Assembly: GCF_001578105.1 (NCBI RefSeq)
Contig: NZ_CP014275.1
Coordinates: forward strand, 310,001-374,000
DNA from: Martelella sp. AD-3
GTDB taxonomy: Bacteria; Pseudomonadota; Alphaproteobacteria; Rhizobiales; Rhizobiaceae
Length of the DNA stretch: 64,000 bases
Direction: 5' to 3'
Shown piece by piece: positions 9,738 through 18,916 of this stretch (positions are counted from its first letter, which is position 1; every line of letters starts with the position of its first letter). A program made the translations under genes and the position numbers. The notes beneath the pieces were generated by a model that searched no databases, had not been told where the DNA came from, and saw only the letters and a program-made list of their open reading frames with translations.

Positions 9738-9797
9738 GACGTGGAGAGGGGCTAGAGGTTCGCCAACACGCTGAGGTGTTTAGCCATGCCCCAAACC

Positions 9798-11111
9798 TTA
9801 TTCCGCCGGCGATGCGGCTGCCCCGCCAAGCGGACGGATCCTGAGCTTTGTAATCCGGTTCTTCTCGCGCTTCATCACGATGAAGCGCTTGCCGTAGAAG
9901 GTAAACGACTGGCGTTCTTCCGGGATCGTCTGGCTTTCATGGATAACGAGACCGGCGATTGTGGTCGCCTCCTCGTCCGGCAGCGTCCAGTCGAGCGCGC
10001 GGTTGAGATCGCGGATCGGAACCGTGCCGTCCACGACGATCGAGCCGTCGGCTTCCTGCTGCACGCCGGAAATCTCCAGATCGTGCTCGTCGGAAATGTC
10101 GCCGACGATTTCCTCCAGAATGTCTTCCAGCGTGACGATGCCCTGCACCTCGCCATATTCATCGACGACGACGGCGATATGCACCTTGCGGCGCAGAAAG
10201 GCGTTGAGCTGGTCCTTCAGATTGGTGCTATCGGGCACGAACCACGGCTTCTGCGCCACCTTGACGATGTCGATTGTCGAGGGCGCCGCATGCGGCTCGG
10301 CGAGCGCCCGCGACAGGTCCTTGGAATGAACGACGCCAATGATGTTGTCGATCGACCCGCGCCAGACGGGAAGCCGCGTATAGGGGCTTTCCAGCACGGT
10401 CTTGACCGCCGCTTCCGGCGGGTCGTCGGCATTGACCGCGCGCATGGCCGTGCGGTGGATCATCACGTCGGAAACTTCGAGTTCTCCAAGGTCGAGCACG
10501 CCGCCGAGCCGGTCGCGGTCGGCCTTGATCACGGAACCCTCGCGGTGCAACAGGTCGACGGCGCCGCGGATCTCGTCATGGGCGGTCAGCATTTCGGTGC
10601 CCTTGGTCAGCGTCACGCCGAAAACGCCGAGGATCGCACGCACGATCATGTTGACGAGGCTGGACAGCGGGCCGATGACGAAGAACAGAACGCGCACCAG
10701 CGGTGCAACGGCGAGCGCGAACCGGTCTGTCGCGGAAATCGCCCAGCTTTTCGGCAGAACCTCGGCGAAGACGACCAGAAGCGTGGTCATGATCAGCGTC
10801 GCATAGGCCACGCCGTTGGCACCGAAAATGCTGAGGAAAAGCGTTGTCGTCAGCGACGAGGCGAGAATGTTGACCAGGTTGTTGCCGATCAGAAGCGCGC
10901 CGATCAGGCGGTCGCGGCGGTTGATCATCACATTGACGAAGCCCGCCCGACGGTCGCCCTGCTGCTCAAGCGTGTGCATCCGCGCCCTGGAAACAGCCGT
11001 CAGAGCCGTCTCCGAGCCGGAAAAGAATGCCGAAACGACGATCAGCCCGACGATCGTGGCCATCAGTCCCCAGTATTCGGCGAAGAAATGCGATAGATCG
11101 CTCAACGTCAT
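9798..11111 (-). CDS. CNNM/CorC-HlyC-type membrane protein with CBS pair
   Basis: 437-aa integral membrane protein. The N-terminal CNNM (DUF21) domain spans about residues 10-190, with hydrophobic segments such as LMATIVGLIVVSAFFSGSETALT and VAYATLIMTTLLVVFAEVLPKS. A cytosolic CBS pair follows (DVMIHRTAMRAVNAD, SRLPVW-type RLPVWRGSIDNIIGVVHSKDL and VHIAVVVDEYGEVQGIVTLEDILEEIVGDI). The C-terminal CorC_HlyC/transporter-associated domain ends at about 430. The family is linked to Mg2+/Co2+ efflux. Its ATG overlaps the aroB stop (ATGA), so it belongs to the aroK-aroB transcript. Confidence 0.92.
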   Translation of the reverse strand: MTLSDLSHFFAEYWGLMATIVGLIVVSAFFSGSETALTAVSRARMHTLEQQGDRRAGFVNVMINRRDRLIGALLIGNNLVNILASSLTTTLFLSIFGANGVAYATLIMTTLLVVFAEVLPKSWAISATDRFALAVAPLVRVLFFVIGPLSSLVNMIVRAILGVFGVTLTKGTEMLTAHDEIRGAVDLLHREGSVIKADRDRLGGVLDLGELEVSDVMIHRTAMRAVNADDPPEAAVKTVLESPYTRLPVWRGSIDNIIGVVHSKDLSRALAEPHAAPSTIDIVKVAQKPWFVPDSTNLKDQLNAFLRRKVHIAVVVDEYGEVQGIVTLEDILEEIVGDISDEHDLEISGVQQEADGSIVVDGTVPIRDLNRALDWTLPDEEATTIAGLVIHESQTIPEERQSFTFYGKRFIVMKREKNRITKLRIRPLGGAAASPAE

Positions 11112-12238
11112 TGCGCTTGTTTTTCCGTCAGGAAAGCCAGCACCTCTGACGGCGGTACATCGTCGGCGATAAAGGCCTCGCCTATGCCGCGCGTCAGAAT
11201 GAAGGTCAGTTTCCCGCCCTTTACCTTTTTGTCCTGCCCGATTGCATCCATCAATATATCGGGCGGCGGCAGCTCGCCGTCAATATCACCGAGCGCGGTG
11301 GGAAGCCCGGCATCCTTCAGATGCGCGGTCACCCGTTTGGCGTCGTCCGGGCTTGCCAGGTTCATGCGCGCGGAAAATTCGTGCGCCAGCACCATGCCGA
11401 TGGCAACGCCCTCGCCATGGACAAGCCGGGCGCTGTCATAGCCGGTTGCCCGCTCCAGCGCATGGCCGAATGTATGACCGAGGTTCAACAGCGCGCGCAC
11501 GCCGTTCTCATGTTCATCGGCGGCAACGACGGCGGCTTTTGCCGCGCAGGACCGCGCGATCGCCTCCGCCCGCTCCGCGCCGCCTGCGAAGACGGCCTTT
11601 CGGTTCTTTTCCAGCCAGTGGAAGAAATCGGGTTGGTCGATCAACCCGTATTTGACCACCTCGGCATAACCGGCTGCAAATTCGCGCGGCGAGAGCGTGT
11701 CGAGCGTATCGGTATCGGCGAGTACCAGATGCGGCTGGTGGAAGGCGCCGACGAGGTTCTTGCCCTGGCGGGTGTTGATGCCGGTCTTGCCGCCGACGGA
11801 GGAATCCACCTGCGCGAGAAGCGAGGTCGGAACCTGTATGAAATGCACGCCCCGGCGTACGATCGCCGCTGCAAAGCCCGCCAGATCCCCGATCACGCCG
11901 CCGCCGAGCGCGATCACGGCGTCCGAGCGCTCGATCCGGGCATCGAGGATGAAATCGACGGCGGTGTGGAGGTTTTCGAAGCTTTTGGTCTTCTCTCCCG
12001 CGGCAAGCGTGAGCGAGAAGGTTTCGATGCCGTCGGTCTGCAGGCTCTCGGTGAGCATGTCGAGATAGCGGGGCGCGACATGGGCGTCGGTGATGATGGC
12101 CGCCTTGCGGCAGTCAAGCCGGGCGAGCGTCTCGCCGCCGGCGCTTTGCAGCAGGCCGGATCCGATCAATATGTCGTAGGAGCGATCGCCAAGATCAACG
12201 CGAACGATCCGCTTGTCGGCAGTCTCTTTACTCTTCAC
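11108..12238 (-). CDS. aroB: 3-dehydroquinate synthase
   Basis: Converts DAHP to 3-dehydroquinate, the second step of the shikimate pathway, using NAD+ and a divalent metal. Family motifs are plain: VIALGGGVIGDLAGFAAA, QVPTSLLAQVDSSVGGKTGIN, and LNLGHTFGHALE with metal-binding His. The longest frame opens with TTG at 12256, but GGAGGAA sits 6 nt before an in-frame GTG at 12238, giving [17 protein letters not shown], and I take that as the start (376 aa). It overlaps the end of aroK by 11 nt and the CorC-type gene by 4 nt: a tightly coupled aroK-aroB-corC-like operon. Confidence 0.96.
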   Translation of the reverse strand: MKSKETADKRIVRVDLGDRSYDILIGSGLLQSAGGETLARLDCRKAAIITDAHVAPRYLDMLTESLQTDGIETFSLTLAAGEKTKSFENLHTAVDFILDARIERSDAVIALGGGVIGDLAGFAAAIVRRGVHFIQVPTSLLAQVDSSVGGKTGINTRQGKNLVGAFHQPHLVLADTDTLDTLSPREFAAGYAEVVKYGLIDQPDFFHWLEKNRKAVFAGGAERAEAIARSCAAKAAVVAADEHENGVRALLNLGHTFGHALERATGYDSARLVHGEGVAIGMVLAHEFSARMNLASPDDAKRVTAHLKDAGLPTALGDIDGELPPPDILMDAIGQDKKVKGGKLTFILTRGIGEAFIADDVPPSEVLAFLTEKQAQ

Positions 12239-12821
12239 GCGTATTTCCTCCGTCAAGGGCCGCCAGGGCCTTCAGCACGTCGCGCATCACCGTTTCCTTA
12301 CGGACATTGCGCGAAAGAACGGTCATGTCCGCCTCGGCATAGACCGGATAGCGCTTGTCCATCAGGTCTTTCAGCGTCTGCTTCGGATTTTCGGTCTTCA
12401 GAAGCGGCCTTGTCTGGCGGCGTCGCACCCTGTCCCAAAGCGTCTCGAGGTCCGCCTTCAGCCACATCGAAAGGCCGGAACGGGAAATCAGTTCGCGGTT
12501 GTCGGGATTGATGAAGGCGCCGCCGCCGGTCGATACGATCGCCGGCCCCTCGGCAAGAATGCGTTCGATCACCCTAGTTTCCAGCGCGCGGAATTCCGGC
12601 TCGCCATATTGGGCGAAGAGGTCGGAAATCGTCATGCGCGCGGCCGCCTCGATTTCGTGGTCGGTGTCGACATAGGGCAGGCCGAGCGCATTGGCGACAA
12701 GCTTGCCGATCGCGCTCTTGCCCGCGCCCATCAGGCCGACGAGGATCAGGTTGCGGCCGGCAAGCCCGGCAAGCGCCCTGTCCCTCAGTCCCGTTTTGCC
12801 CGTATCTTGCTTTGCGTTCAT
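12228..12821 (-). CDS. aroK: Shikimate kinase
   Basis: Phosphorylates shikimate at O3 with ATP. Walker A is [14 protein letters not shown]. The shikimate-binding residues are in DTDHEIE, the GGGAF segment is at STGGGAFI, and the lid arginines are in RRRQTRPLL. The start is uncertain: ATG at 12821 gives about 197 aa, and an in-frame GTG at 12845 adds 8 residues. Neither has a strong ribosome site. It is the first gene of the aroK-aroB run and is divergent from xerD. Confidence 0.94.
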   Translation of the reverse strand: MNAKQDTGKTGLRDRALAGLAGRNLILVGLMGAGKSAIGKLVANALGLPYVDTDHEIEAAARMTISDLFAQYGEPEFRALETRVIERILAEGPAIVSTGGGAFINPDNRELISRSGLSMWLKADLETLWDRVRRRQTRPLLKTENPKQTLKDLMDKRYPVYAEADMTVLSRNVRKETVMRDVLKALAALDGGNTREE

Positions 12822-12855
12822 ATTGCGCCCATTCTTTTCAGTCACGTATCGGCAA

Positions 12856-13860
12856 ATGCCGGAAGGGCGTCAAGCCGAGCGTCGAATATTTAGGGTTTCA
12901 ACACGGATTACATCATTGGACCTTTCGGGCGCCCACATCGAAGCCTTCATCGAAATGCTGAGCGCCGAACGCGGCGCGGCCACCAACACGCTTGCCGCCT
13001 ATCAGCGTGACCTCGACGATTTTCGCGATTTCCTGATCGATTGCGGCATTGCCGCCGACAACGCGACAAGCGCCGACATCACCGCCTATCTCTCGGCCCT
13101 CGGCAAACGCGGCTTCGCCGCAAGTTCCCAGTCGCGAAGGCTTTCGGCACTGCGCCAGTTCTACCGGTTTCTCTATGGCGAGGGCCTGCGCGCGGATGAT
13201 CCGACGGGCGTGATCGATGCGCCGAAAAAGGCGCGTCCCTTGCCGAAGACGCTCTCGGTCAGGGATGTCGACAGGCTTCTGGAACGGGCGGCGCTTGAGG
13301 CCCGTGAGCCCGGGCCGGGGCAATTCGAGCGCATGCGTATGGCCGCCCTTCTGGAAACGCTTTATGCCAGCGGCATGCGGGTCTCCGAACTGGTCACGCT
13401 GCCGGCCGGCGCGCTGAAGCCCAGCCAGCGGTTCCTGACCATTCGCGGCAAGGGCAACAAGGAGCGCGCAGTGCCGCTCTCGGTGCGCGCCCACGCAGCG
13501 CTTATGGCCTTCGACGCCGAGCGCAAGGCGCGCGCGGACGAAACGGGCGATGACAATCCCCATCTTTTCGCCTCACGGAGTGCGAGCGGTCATCTGCCGC
13601 GTCAGGTCTTTGCCCGCGACCTCAAGGGGCTTGCGGCAAGGGCCGGTCTGAGGACCGCGACAATCTCCCCGCACGTGCTGCGCCACGCCTTCGCCAGCCA
13701 TCTCCTGCAAAACGGCGCGGACCTGCGCGCGGTGCAGGAAATGCTCGGCCATTCCGATATATCGACCACGCAGATCTACACCCATGTGCTGGAAGAACGG
13801 TTGCGCGAACTGGTGGAAATGCATCACCCCCTTGCAAAACACGCTAAAAAACGGGAATAA
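12856..13860 (+). CDS. xerD: Tyrosine recombinase XerD
   Basis: Site-specific recombinase that with XerC resolves chromosome dimers at dif. The SAM-like N-terminal domain ([27 protein letters not shown]) is followed by the catalytic domain with Arg in [13 protein letters not shown], Lys in [13 protein letters not shown]-x-x-R in [12 protein letters not shown], His in [16 protein letters not shown] and the nucleophile Tyr in that same segment. The frame is open far upstream. ATG at 12856 gives 334 aa and TTG at 12916 gives 314 aa, closer to the usual 300 or so. Neither start has a clear Shine-Dalgarno. It is intact and in a house-keeping context, unlike the island integrase. Confidence 0.93.
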   Translation: MPEGRQAERRIFRVSTRITSLDLSGAHIEAFIEMLSAERGAATNTLAAYQRDLDDFRDFLIDCGIAADNATSADITAYLSALGKRGFAASSQSRRLSALRQFYRFLYGEGLRADDPTGVIDAPKKARPLPKTLSVRDVDRLLERAALEAREPGPGQFERMRMAALLETLYASGMRVSELVTLPAGALKPSQRFLTIRGKGNKERAVPLSVRAHAALMAFDAERKARADETGDDNPHLFASRSASGHLPRQVFARDLKGLAARAGLRTATISPHVLRHAFASHLLQNGADLRAVQEMLGHSDISTTQIYTHVLEERLRELVEMHHPLAKHAKKRE

Positions 13861-13935
13861 GCGGCACTAAATTGAAAGAGAAAGCCTCAAGGGCGGCGGC
13901 CCGGGCGCGTCAGTTAACCCACGGAAAGTTCGACA

Positions 13936-14889
13936 ATGTACAGCTATCTCGATTTCGAAAGGCCGATTTCCGATCTGGAAGCCAAGATTATCGAGTTGAA
14001 GAAGCTCGCTTCCGAAGGCGAGAGCATCGACACCTCCGAGGAGATCGCGCGTCTCGAAACCCGCGTCAGCGAGGCGATGAACGACATCTACGCAAAGCTT
14101 TCGCCCTGGCAGAAGGCGCAGGTTGCCCGCCATCCGCAGCGCCCGCATTTCGTCGACTATGCCAAGCGCCTGTTCACCGACTTCACCACGCTCGCCGGCG
14201 ACCGTAATTTCGGCGAGGACGCCGCCATCCAGGCCGGTCTCGCGCGTTTTCGCGGACGCCCCGTCGCCGTCATCGGCGAGGAGAAGGGCCATGACACCAA
14301 AAGCCGGCTGAAGCACAATTTCGGCATGCCGCGTCCGGAAGGCTATCGCAAGGCGATCCGGGTGATGGAGCTTGCCGACCGGTTCAACCTGCCGGTCATT
14401 TCCGTGGTCGACACCCAGGGGGCTTATCCCGGCATCGGCGCCGAGGAGCGCGGCCAGGCCGAGGCGATCGCCCGTTCGACCCAGATGTGCCTGCGGATCG
14501 GCGTGCCGATGATCACGCTGGTGATTGGCGAGGGCATGTCCGGCGGCGCGATCGCCATTGCCGCCGCAAACCGCGTCTACATGCTGGAGCACGCGATTTA
14601 TTCGGTAATCTCGCCCGAGGGGGCCGCCTCGATCCTGTGGCGCGATTCCGCCCGCGCCAAGGAAGCGGCGACGAACATGAAGATCACCGCACACGACCTC
14701 AAGGACTTCGGCGTGGTTGACGAGATCATTGCCGAGCCGGTGGGCGGCGCGCACCGCAACGCGGAAACGGTAATCGACGCCTCGGGCGACCAGATCGCCG
14801 AAGGGCTCGCAGAATTCGACGGCATGTCGGCGGATGAGGTCCGCAACGAGCGGCGGCAGAAGTTCCTCGCGATCGGACGCAATCTCTAG
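13936..14889 (+). CDS. accA: Acetyl-CoA carboxylase carboxyltransferase subunit alpha
   Basis: 317-aa AccA, which with AccD transfers the carboxyl group from biotin to acetyl-CoA to give malonyl-CoA for fatty-acid synthesis. The opening MYSYLDFERPISDLEAKIIELKKL is characteristic. Later motifs include GHDTKSRLKHNFGMPRPEGYRKA, TQGAYPGIGAEERGQAEAIA, and GEGMSGGAIAI, the oxyanion-forming glycine-rich stretch. Length is standard. It lies 75 bp downstream of xerD on the same strand. Confidence 0.97.
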   Translation: MYSYLDFERPISDLEAKIIELKKLASEGESIDTSEEIARLETRVSEAMNDIYAKLSPWQKAQVARHPQRPHFVDYAKRLFTDFTTLAGDRNFGEDAAIQAGLARFRGRPVAVIGEEKGHDTKSRLKHNFGMPRPEGYRKAIRVMELADRFNLPVISVVDTQGAYPGIGAEERGQAEAIARSTQMCLRIGVPMITLVIGEGMSGGAIAIAAANRVYMLEHAIYSVISPEGAASILWRDSARAKEAATNMKITAHDLKDFGVVDEIIAEPVGGAHRNAETVIDASGDQIAEGLAEFDGMSADEVRNERRQKFLAIGRNL

Positions 14890-15046
14890 ACCCTTGCGGC
14901 AATGCCGGAAAGGTGAGGAGACGCCCGGTTGCGCGGGGCCTCTGAAACGGTTAACGCTTTCTTGAAGTTTGGCTGTGCATTATGATCATTGATCGCGCAA
15001 CGGCCGAGACGTTGCGTTTCGAGGCAAAATCCGGCAGGTTCTATCC

Positions 15047-16234
15047 ATGCGTTTGAACGTCCTGGCCCCCATGGTTTTCGCCACACTGGCGCTGACGGGC
15101 TGCAACAGCTTTTTTGACAGTACCGACTTCTCCACTGTGCAGGAGAAGATGAACTACGCTTTGCCATCTGCCATGGTCGCAAAGATGCGCGCCCAGGACA
15201 TGGACAAGCTCGCGCCGATCACCATCCGGATCTTCAAGGAAGAGGGCATTCTCGAGATCTGGAAGCAGAAGCGCGACGGCACCTATGGCGAGCTCGAAAC
15301 CTACGAGATCTGCGCCTGGTCCGGCAAGCTCGGCCCGAAGAAGAAGGAAGGCGACCGCCAGGCGCCCGAGGGCTTCTATCCGCTGTCCAAGGGGCTTCTC
15401 AACCCCTATTCCCAGTATTTCCTCGCCATCAATACCGGATATCCGAACCGCTACGACCGCGCCAACAGGCTGACCGGGTCCGACCTGATGATCCATGGCG
15501 CCTGCTCCTCGCGCGGCTGCTATTCGATGACCGACGAGCAGATCCTCGAGATCTTCGCTTTTGCCCGCGACGCCTTTTCCGGCGGCCAGCAGGCGATCAT
15601 GCTGCAGGCCTATCCCTTCCGCATGACCGCGGAAAACATGGTGCGCCACCGCTTCAACGAGAACTATCCCTTCTGGCAGATGCTGAAGGAGGGCTATGAC
15701 TATTTCGAAGTGACCAGGCAGGTTCCCGATGTCGATGTCTGCGGCGGCAAATACGTCTTCAACAAGGATCCCGCCAATGGCGGGTCGCTTGCCTCCGACC
15801 AGTCCTGCCCGGCGCTTGCCTCCAATATCCCCTCGCAATACATGATGGCGCTGGCCGACTACCGCACCGATTACCAGGACGCTTTCGAAAAGGCGCTGGC
15901 GAAGAATGACGACAAGGTCTGGCTTGATCCGAGCGAGGCGGAGCGCAAGGCCCTCGTTGCCGACAAGCGCGAGGACCCGACCGATCCACTCTACCAGCCG
16001 ACGGGCTCCTCGCTCGAGGCCGGTCGCTACGTCACGATCGAGCAATACCGTCTGACGAAATACGGCCCGCTGGAAACGCCTGAAGTCGACACCGCGACCC
16101 AGACCGCCGCCATCCCTGAGGCCCCCGCCGAGATGCCGGCCGTCTCCGATGTGCCGATCCCGCAGAGAAGCCCGATGGCGGCCTATGCGGAGGAGCCGCA
16201 GAAGAAGGACAAGCCCTTCTGGAAGTTCTGGTGA
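15047..16234 (+). CDS. L,D-transpeptidase (YkuD/ErfK-type) lipoprotein
   Basis: 395-aa lipoprotein. The signal MRLNVLAPMVFATLALTGCN has a lipobox (L-T-G-C) with the lipidated Cys near residue 19. The YkuD catalytic region carries His150 and Cys158 in SDLMIHGACSSRGCYSMT, the usual HG..C arrangement of YafK-like murein L,D-transpeptidases that make or anchor 3-3 cross-links. A proline-rich tail (EAPAEMPAVSDVPIPQRSP) ends in a basic KKDKPFWKFW. Its stop overlaps the GTG start of the TusA-like gene. Confidence 0.88.
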   Translation: MRLNVLAPMVFATLALTGCNSFFDSTDFSTVQEKMNYALPSAMVAKMRAQDMDKLAPITIRIFKEEGILEIWKQKRDGTYGELETYEICAWSGKLGPKKKEGDRQAPEGFYPLSKGLLNPYSQYFLAINTGYPNRYDRANRLTGSDLMIHGACSSRGCYSMTDEQILEIFAFARDAFSGGQQAIMLQAYPFRMTAENMVRHRFNENYPFWQMLKEGYDYFEVTRQVPDVDVCGGKYVFNKDPANGGSLASDQSCPALASNIPSQYMMALADYRTDYQDAFEKALAKNDDKVWLDPSEAERKALVADKREDPTDPLYQPTGSSLEAGRYVTIEQYRLTKYGPLETPEVDTATQTAAIPEAPAEMPAVSDVPIPQRSPMAAYAEEPQKKDKPFWKFW

Positions 16235-16482
16235 GTGCGGCCGGACGGACAGCGGATGTCTATGATCTTCGCGGGCTGAAATGCCCGCTGCCTGCGTTGA
16301 AGGCCGGGAAGCGCCTGGCCCGACTTGCGCCGGGCGCGGTTCTGGCGATCGAGACCAGCGATCCGCTGGCCGTGATTGATATTCCGCATTTGTGCAATGA
16401 GAACGGCCACCGGTTGATCGCTTCGGAAACGACGCAAACCGGCCACCGCTTTGTGATCGAACGCGGAAAGCACGATGCGTAG
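16231..16482 (+). CDS. TusA-family sulfurtransferase
   Basis: 83-aa SirA/TusA-fold protein. The signature DLRGLKCPLPALKAGKRLA contains the Cys-Pro dipeptide whose Cys carries persulphide sulphur, used in tRNA thiolation, molybdenum-cofactor sulphur supply or sulphur oxidation. It starts at GTG 16231, overlapping the TGA of the L,D-transpeptidase gene (GTGA), so it is translationally coupled. Confidence 0.9.
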   Translation: MSAAGRTADVYDLRGLKCPLPALKAGKRLARLAPGAVLAIETSDPLAVIDIPHLCNENGHRLIASETTQTGHRFVIERGKHDA

Positions 16483-16493
16483 ATTCAATAGGT

Positions 16494-16535
16494 TAGAGCG
16501 TCCCTTGTGCGTTCGAATAGACGCAAGGCGCTCTA
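16494..16535. repeat. Imperfect hairpin between convergent genes
   Basis: TAGAGCG (16494-16500) pairs with CGCTCTA (16529-16535), and an inner CTTG-bulge-GCGT pairs with ACGCAAG. The right arm contains the stop codon of the G3E gene. It may terminate both convergent genes, but no long T-run follows, so it may instead be a dispersed intergenic repeat. Confidence 0.55.
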
Positions 16536-17621
16536 GTATTTGAAGCCGAAGGCCGAAAGCGGGTTGTCTTCGAGCGCCGTCCGGTCTGGCCGGTCGATGC
16601 CGGGCCGGTCGAGATAGGTCTCGAACAGCTCCCGCACCGCGGTTTCCGCGAGATCGCTGGTGATCACGACAAGACGCGTTGCCGGCGTTTCCTCCCATGC
16701 CTCAAGCCGGGTTGCGGGATAGACCGTGTCGCGCACGCCGTGAACCACGAGCGGCCGGTCGTCGCCGGCAAGCGCCACCACGCCCTTCAGCCGCAGCAGT
16801 CTGTCACCGTATTCGGCGGCGAGCCGGTGCTGGAAAGCCGCGATGACCGCCGGCGATGCCAGCCTGCCGGCCGTGAGCGCAAAGGCCCGGATGTGCGCGC
16901 CATGCCGGTTGACGTCGTGGTGATGGTGGTGATGGGCGCCGCCATCCCTTTCCGCAGATAGCCACTCGCCGACGGAAGCGCTCTTGAGGGCAGCGTCGAA
17001 AAGCCCGCTGACTAGCAGCGCGGGCGTGGACGCGGCCGCGTCGGAAGCATCCATGATCTCGGCCATCGGGTTCAGCGTCTTCAAGCTTTCCACGAGATCA
17101 CCACGCGCTTCGGGTTCTGAAAGATCGGTCTTTGTGATGACCAGCCGGTCTGCGACGGCTGCCTGGCGCGCGGCCTCTTCATGGCGGGAAAGGGTCTCGG
17201 GGCCTGTCAGAGCGTCAACGAGGGTGACGACGCCGTCTATGCGGAAGGTGGCGGCAATCGCCGGATGGGCCATGATGGCAAGCAGCACGGGCACAGGATC
17301 GGCGAGACCCGTGGTTTCGATGATCACCCGGCTGACCGGCTTCACCTTTTCCGTCTGGATCCTGTCGAGGAGATCGGCGAGCGTGTCGATCAGTTCGCCG
17401 CGCACCGTGCAGCAAAGACACCCGTTGGACAGCTCGATGATCGAATCGCCGGAACTCTGGACCAGAAGATGATCGATGCCGACCTCGCCGAACTCGTTGA
17501 TGATGACGGCGGCATCCTGGAGCGCCGGGTCCTTCAGCAGGCGGTTGAGCAGCGTCGACTTGCCGGCGCCGAGAAAGCCGGTGACGATCGAGACGGGAAT
17601 GGGGGATGGGGGATTATACAT
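16533..17621 (-). CDS. G3E-family GTPase (CobW/ZNG-like metallochaperone)
   Basis: 362-aa P-loop GTPase. Walker A is GFLGAGKST at residues 15-23. The metal-binding CxCC motif (CLCC, residues 68-71) and ETTGLADPVP follow, with TKTD for guanine specificity. A histidine-rich loop with six consecutive His (near residue 230) precedes the C-terminal CobW_C domain. These traits fit the zinc/cobalt metallochaperone subgroup. It follows the D,D-carboxypeptidase gene by 10 bp on the same strand. Despite the cob genes 8 kb away, a role in cobalamin synthesis is not shown. Confidence 0.9.
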   Translation of the reverse strand: MYNPPSPIPVSIVTGFLGAGKSTLLNRLLKDPALQDAAVIINEFGEVGIDHLLVQSSGDSIIELSNGCLCCTVRGELIDTLADLLDRIQTEKVKPVSRVIIETTGLADPVPVLLAIMAHPAIAATFRIDGVVTLVDALTGPETLSRHEEAARQAAVADRLVITKTDLSEPEARGDLVESLKTLNPMAEIMDASDAAASTPALLVSGLFDAALKSASVGEWLSAERDGGAHHHHHHDVNRHGAHIRAFALTAGRLASPAVIAAFQHRLAAEYGDRLLRLKGVVALAGDDRPLVVHGVRDTVYPATRLEAWEETPATRLVVITSDLAETAVRELFETYLDRPGIDRPDRTALEDNPLSAFGFKY

Positions 17622-17630
17622 CGGATGCGT

Positions 17631-18770
17631 CTACTGCACGGGGCGGGCATAGGGCAGGGGAACGGAACTCAGGTTTTCGAGCGACGATGCCGCCATTTCC
17701 GTATCATTGGGCAGGCGATAGGCATCGACGGTCGGATACTCTTTCACAAGCGGCTTCAGATAGGGCGAGGAGAACATCAGATTGCCGTCGTCGTCGCGCA
17801 GGATCACCCGGTTTTCGGCTGCTTCCGCGCTGCAGATCTGGCTGGTGACGTCGGCGACAGGCCGGTCGGGCGCGGCCGGCGGCAGGTAGCTGTCAAGTCG
17901 CGGCCCGTCGCGGTCGCCCGTGGTCAGTCCGGTCTGCAGCAGTTCCGCGGCCTTTTCCGCGCGGGCGGGCACGCTCGGCGCGCCGAAGGCGACGGCGACC
18001 ACCTCGCGGCCGTTGCGTTTTGCGAACGAGACCTGGTTGTAGCCGGAAGCGCAGACGAAGCCCGTCTTCATGCCGGTTGCACCGTCGAAATTGCCGATGA
18101 GGAGATTGGTGTTGCGGTATTTGCCGCTGTCGCTGGCAATGCCGGGAATGGTGAAATAATAGAGATATTCGGGAAAGGTCTTCTCGATGGCGATGGCAAG
18201 GACCGCCATGTCGCGCGCGGTCGTGTACTGGCCGGGCTGGGGGTTGCTCATCGAGTTCATGCCGTTGGCGTTGACGAAATGCGTGTCCGTCATGCCGAGT
18301 GCTTTCGCCGTTTCGTTCATCCGCTTGACGAAGGCCTCGCGCCCGCCGATTGCGTGTTCGGCAACGGCGCGCGCGGCATCATTGGCCGAATGCACCAGCA
18401 TCATCTTCAGCGCGGTGTCGACGGTGACCCGCGTGCCGGGCGCGAAATACATCTTCGAGGCGGGCTCGTTTGCCGCCGCCGCCGAGAAGGTGATCGCGGC
18501 CTGCGGATCGAGGCGGCCGGCCTTCATGTCTTCGAATACAAGATAGGCGGTCATCAGCTTGGCGAGCGAAGCCGGATACCAGCGCTTGAACGGTTCCTCG
18601 GCGGCAAGCACGCGCTCAGTATTGGCATCGACCACGATATAGGGGCTGGCGCGCGCAGGACCTGCCGCCGCCGCGAGGGCGAGCGTTATCGCAACCAGCC
18701 ACAGGGCGATCAGGGCCTGAAACGGACCCTGGAACCGGCCTTGGAGCCGGCGTTGTGCGGGTCTTGTCAT
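17631..18770 (-). CDS. D-alanyl-D-alanine carboxypeptidase (PBP5/6-type)
   Basis: Periplasmic serine peptidase S11 that trims the terminal D-Ala of peptidoglycan stem peptides. Active-site motifs are Ser68-x-x-Lys71 (PASLAKLM), the SxN triad in MLVHSANDAARA and KTG in TGMKTGFVCASGYN. I start at ATG 18770, which gives a proper signal peptide (ALIALWLVAITLALAAAAGPARA). A longer frame from 18866 adds 32 residues before it. The C-terminus has no obvious amphipathic anchor, so it may be soluble. Its stop is 10 bp from the G3E GTPase start. Confidence 0.92.
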   Translation of the reverse strand: MTRPAQRRLQGRFQGPFQALIALWLVAITLALAAAAGPARASPYIVVDANTERVLAAEEPFKRWYPASLAKLMTAYLVFEDMKAGRLDPQAAITFSAAAANEPASKMYFAPGTRVTVDTALKMMLVHSANDAARAVAEHAIGGREAFVKRMNETAKALGMTDTHFVNANGMNSMSNPQPGQYTTARDMAVLAIAIEKTFPEYLYYFTIPGIASDSGKYRNTNLLIGNFDGATGMKTGFVCASGYNQVSFAKRNGREVVAVAFGAPSVPARAEKAAELLQTGLTTGDRDGPRLDSYLPPAAPDRPVADVTSQICSAEAAENRVILRDDDGNLMFSSPYLKPLVKEYPTVDAYRLPNDTEMAASSLENLSSVPLPYARPVQ

Positions 18771-18916
18771 CTGCAACACGAAACTGTCTCCACTTGCCTG
18801 ATGCGCTCTATCGATATACGCCTTGAAGGATGAAATCCTTGTGCGCGCGCTTTCGCGGTCCCACATGTATTACCGTCTTTTACAATGAATTTTAGAAAAT
18901 TGCAGGGGTATGCTTA

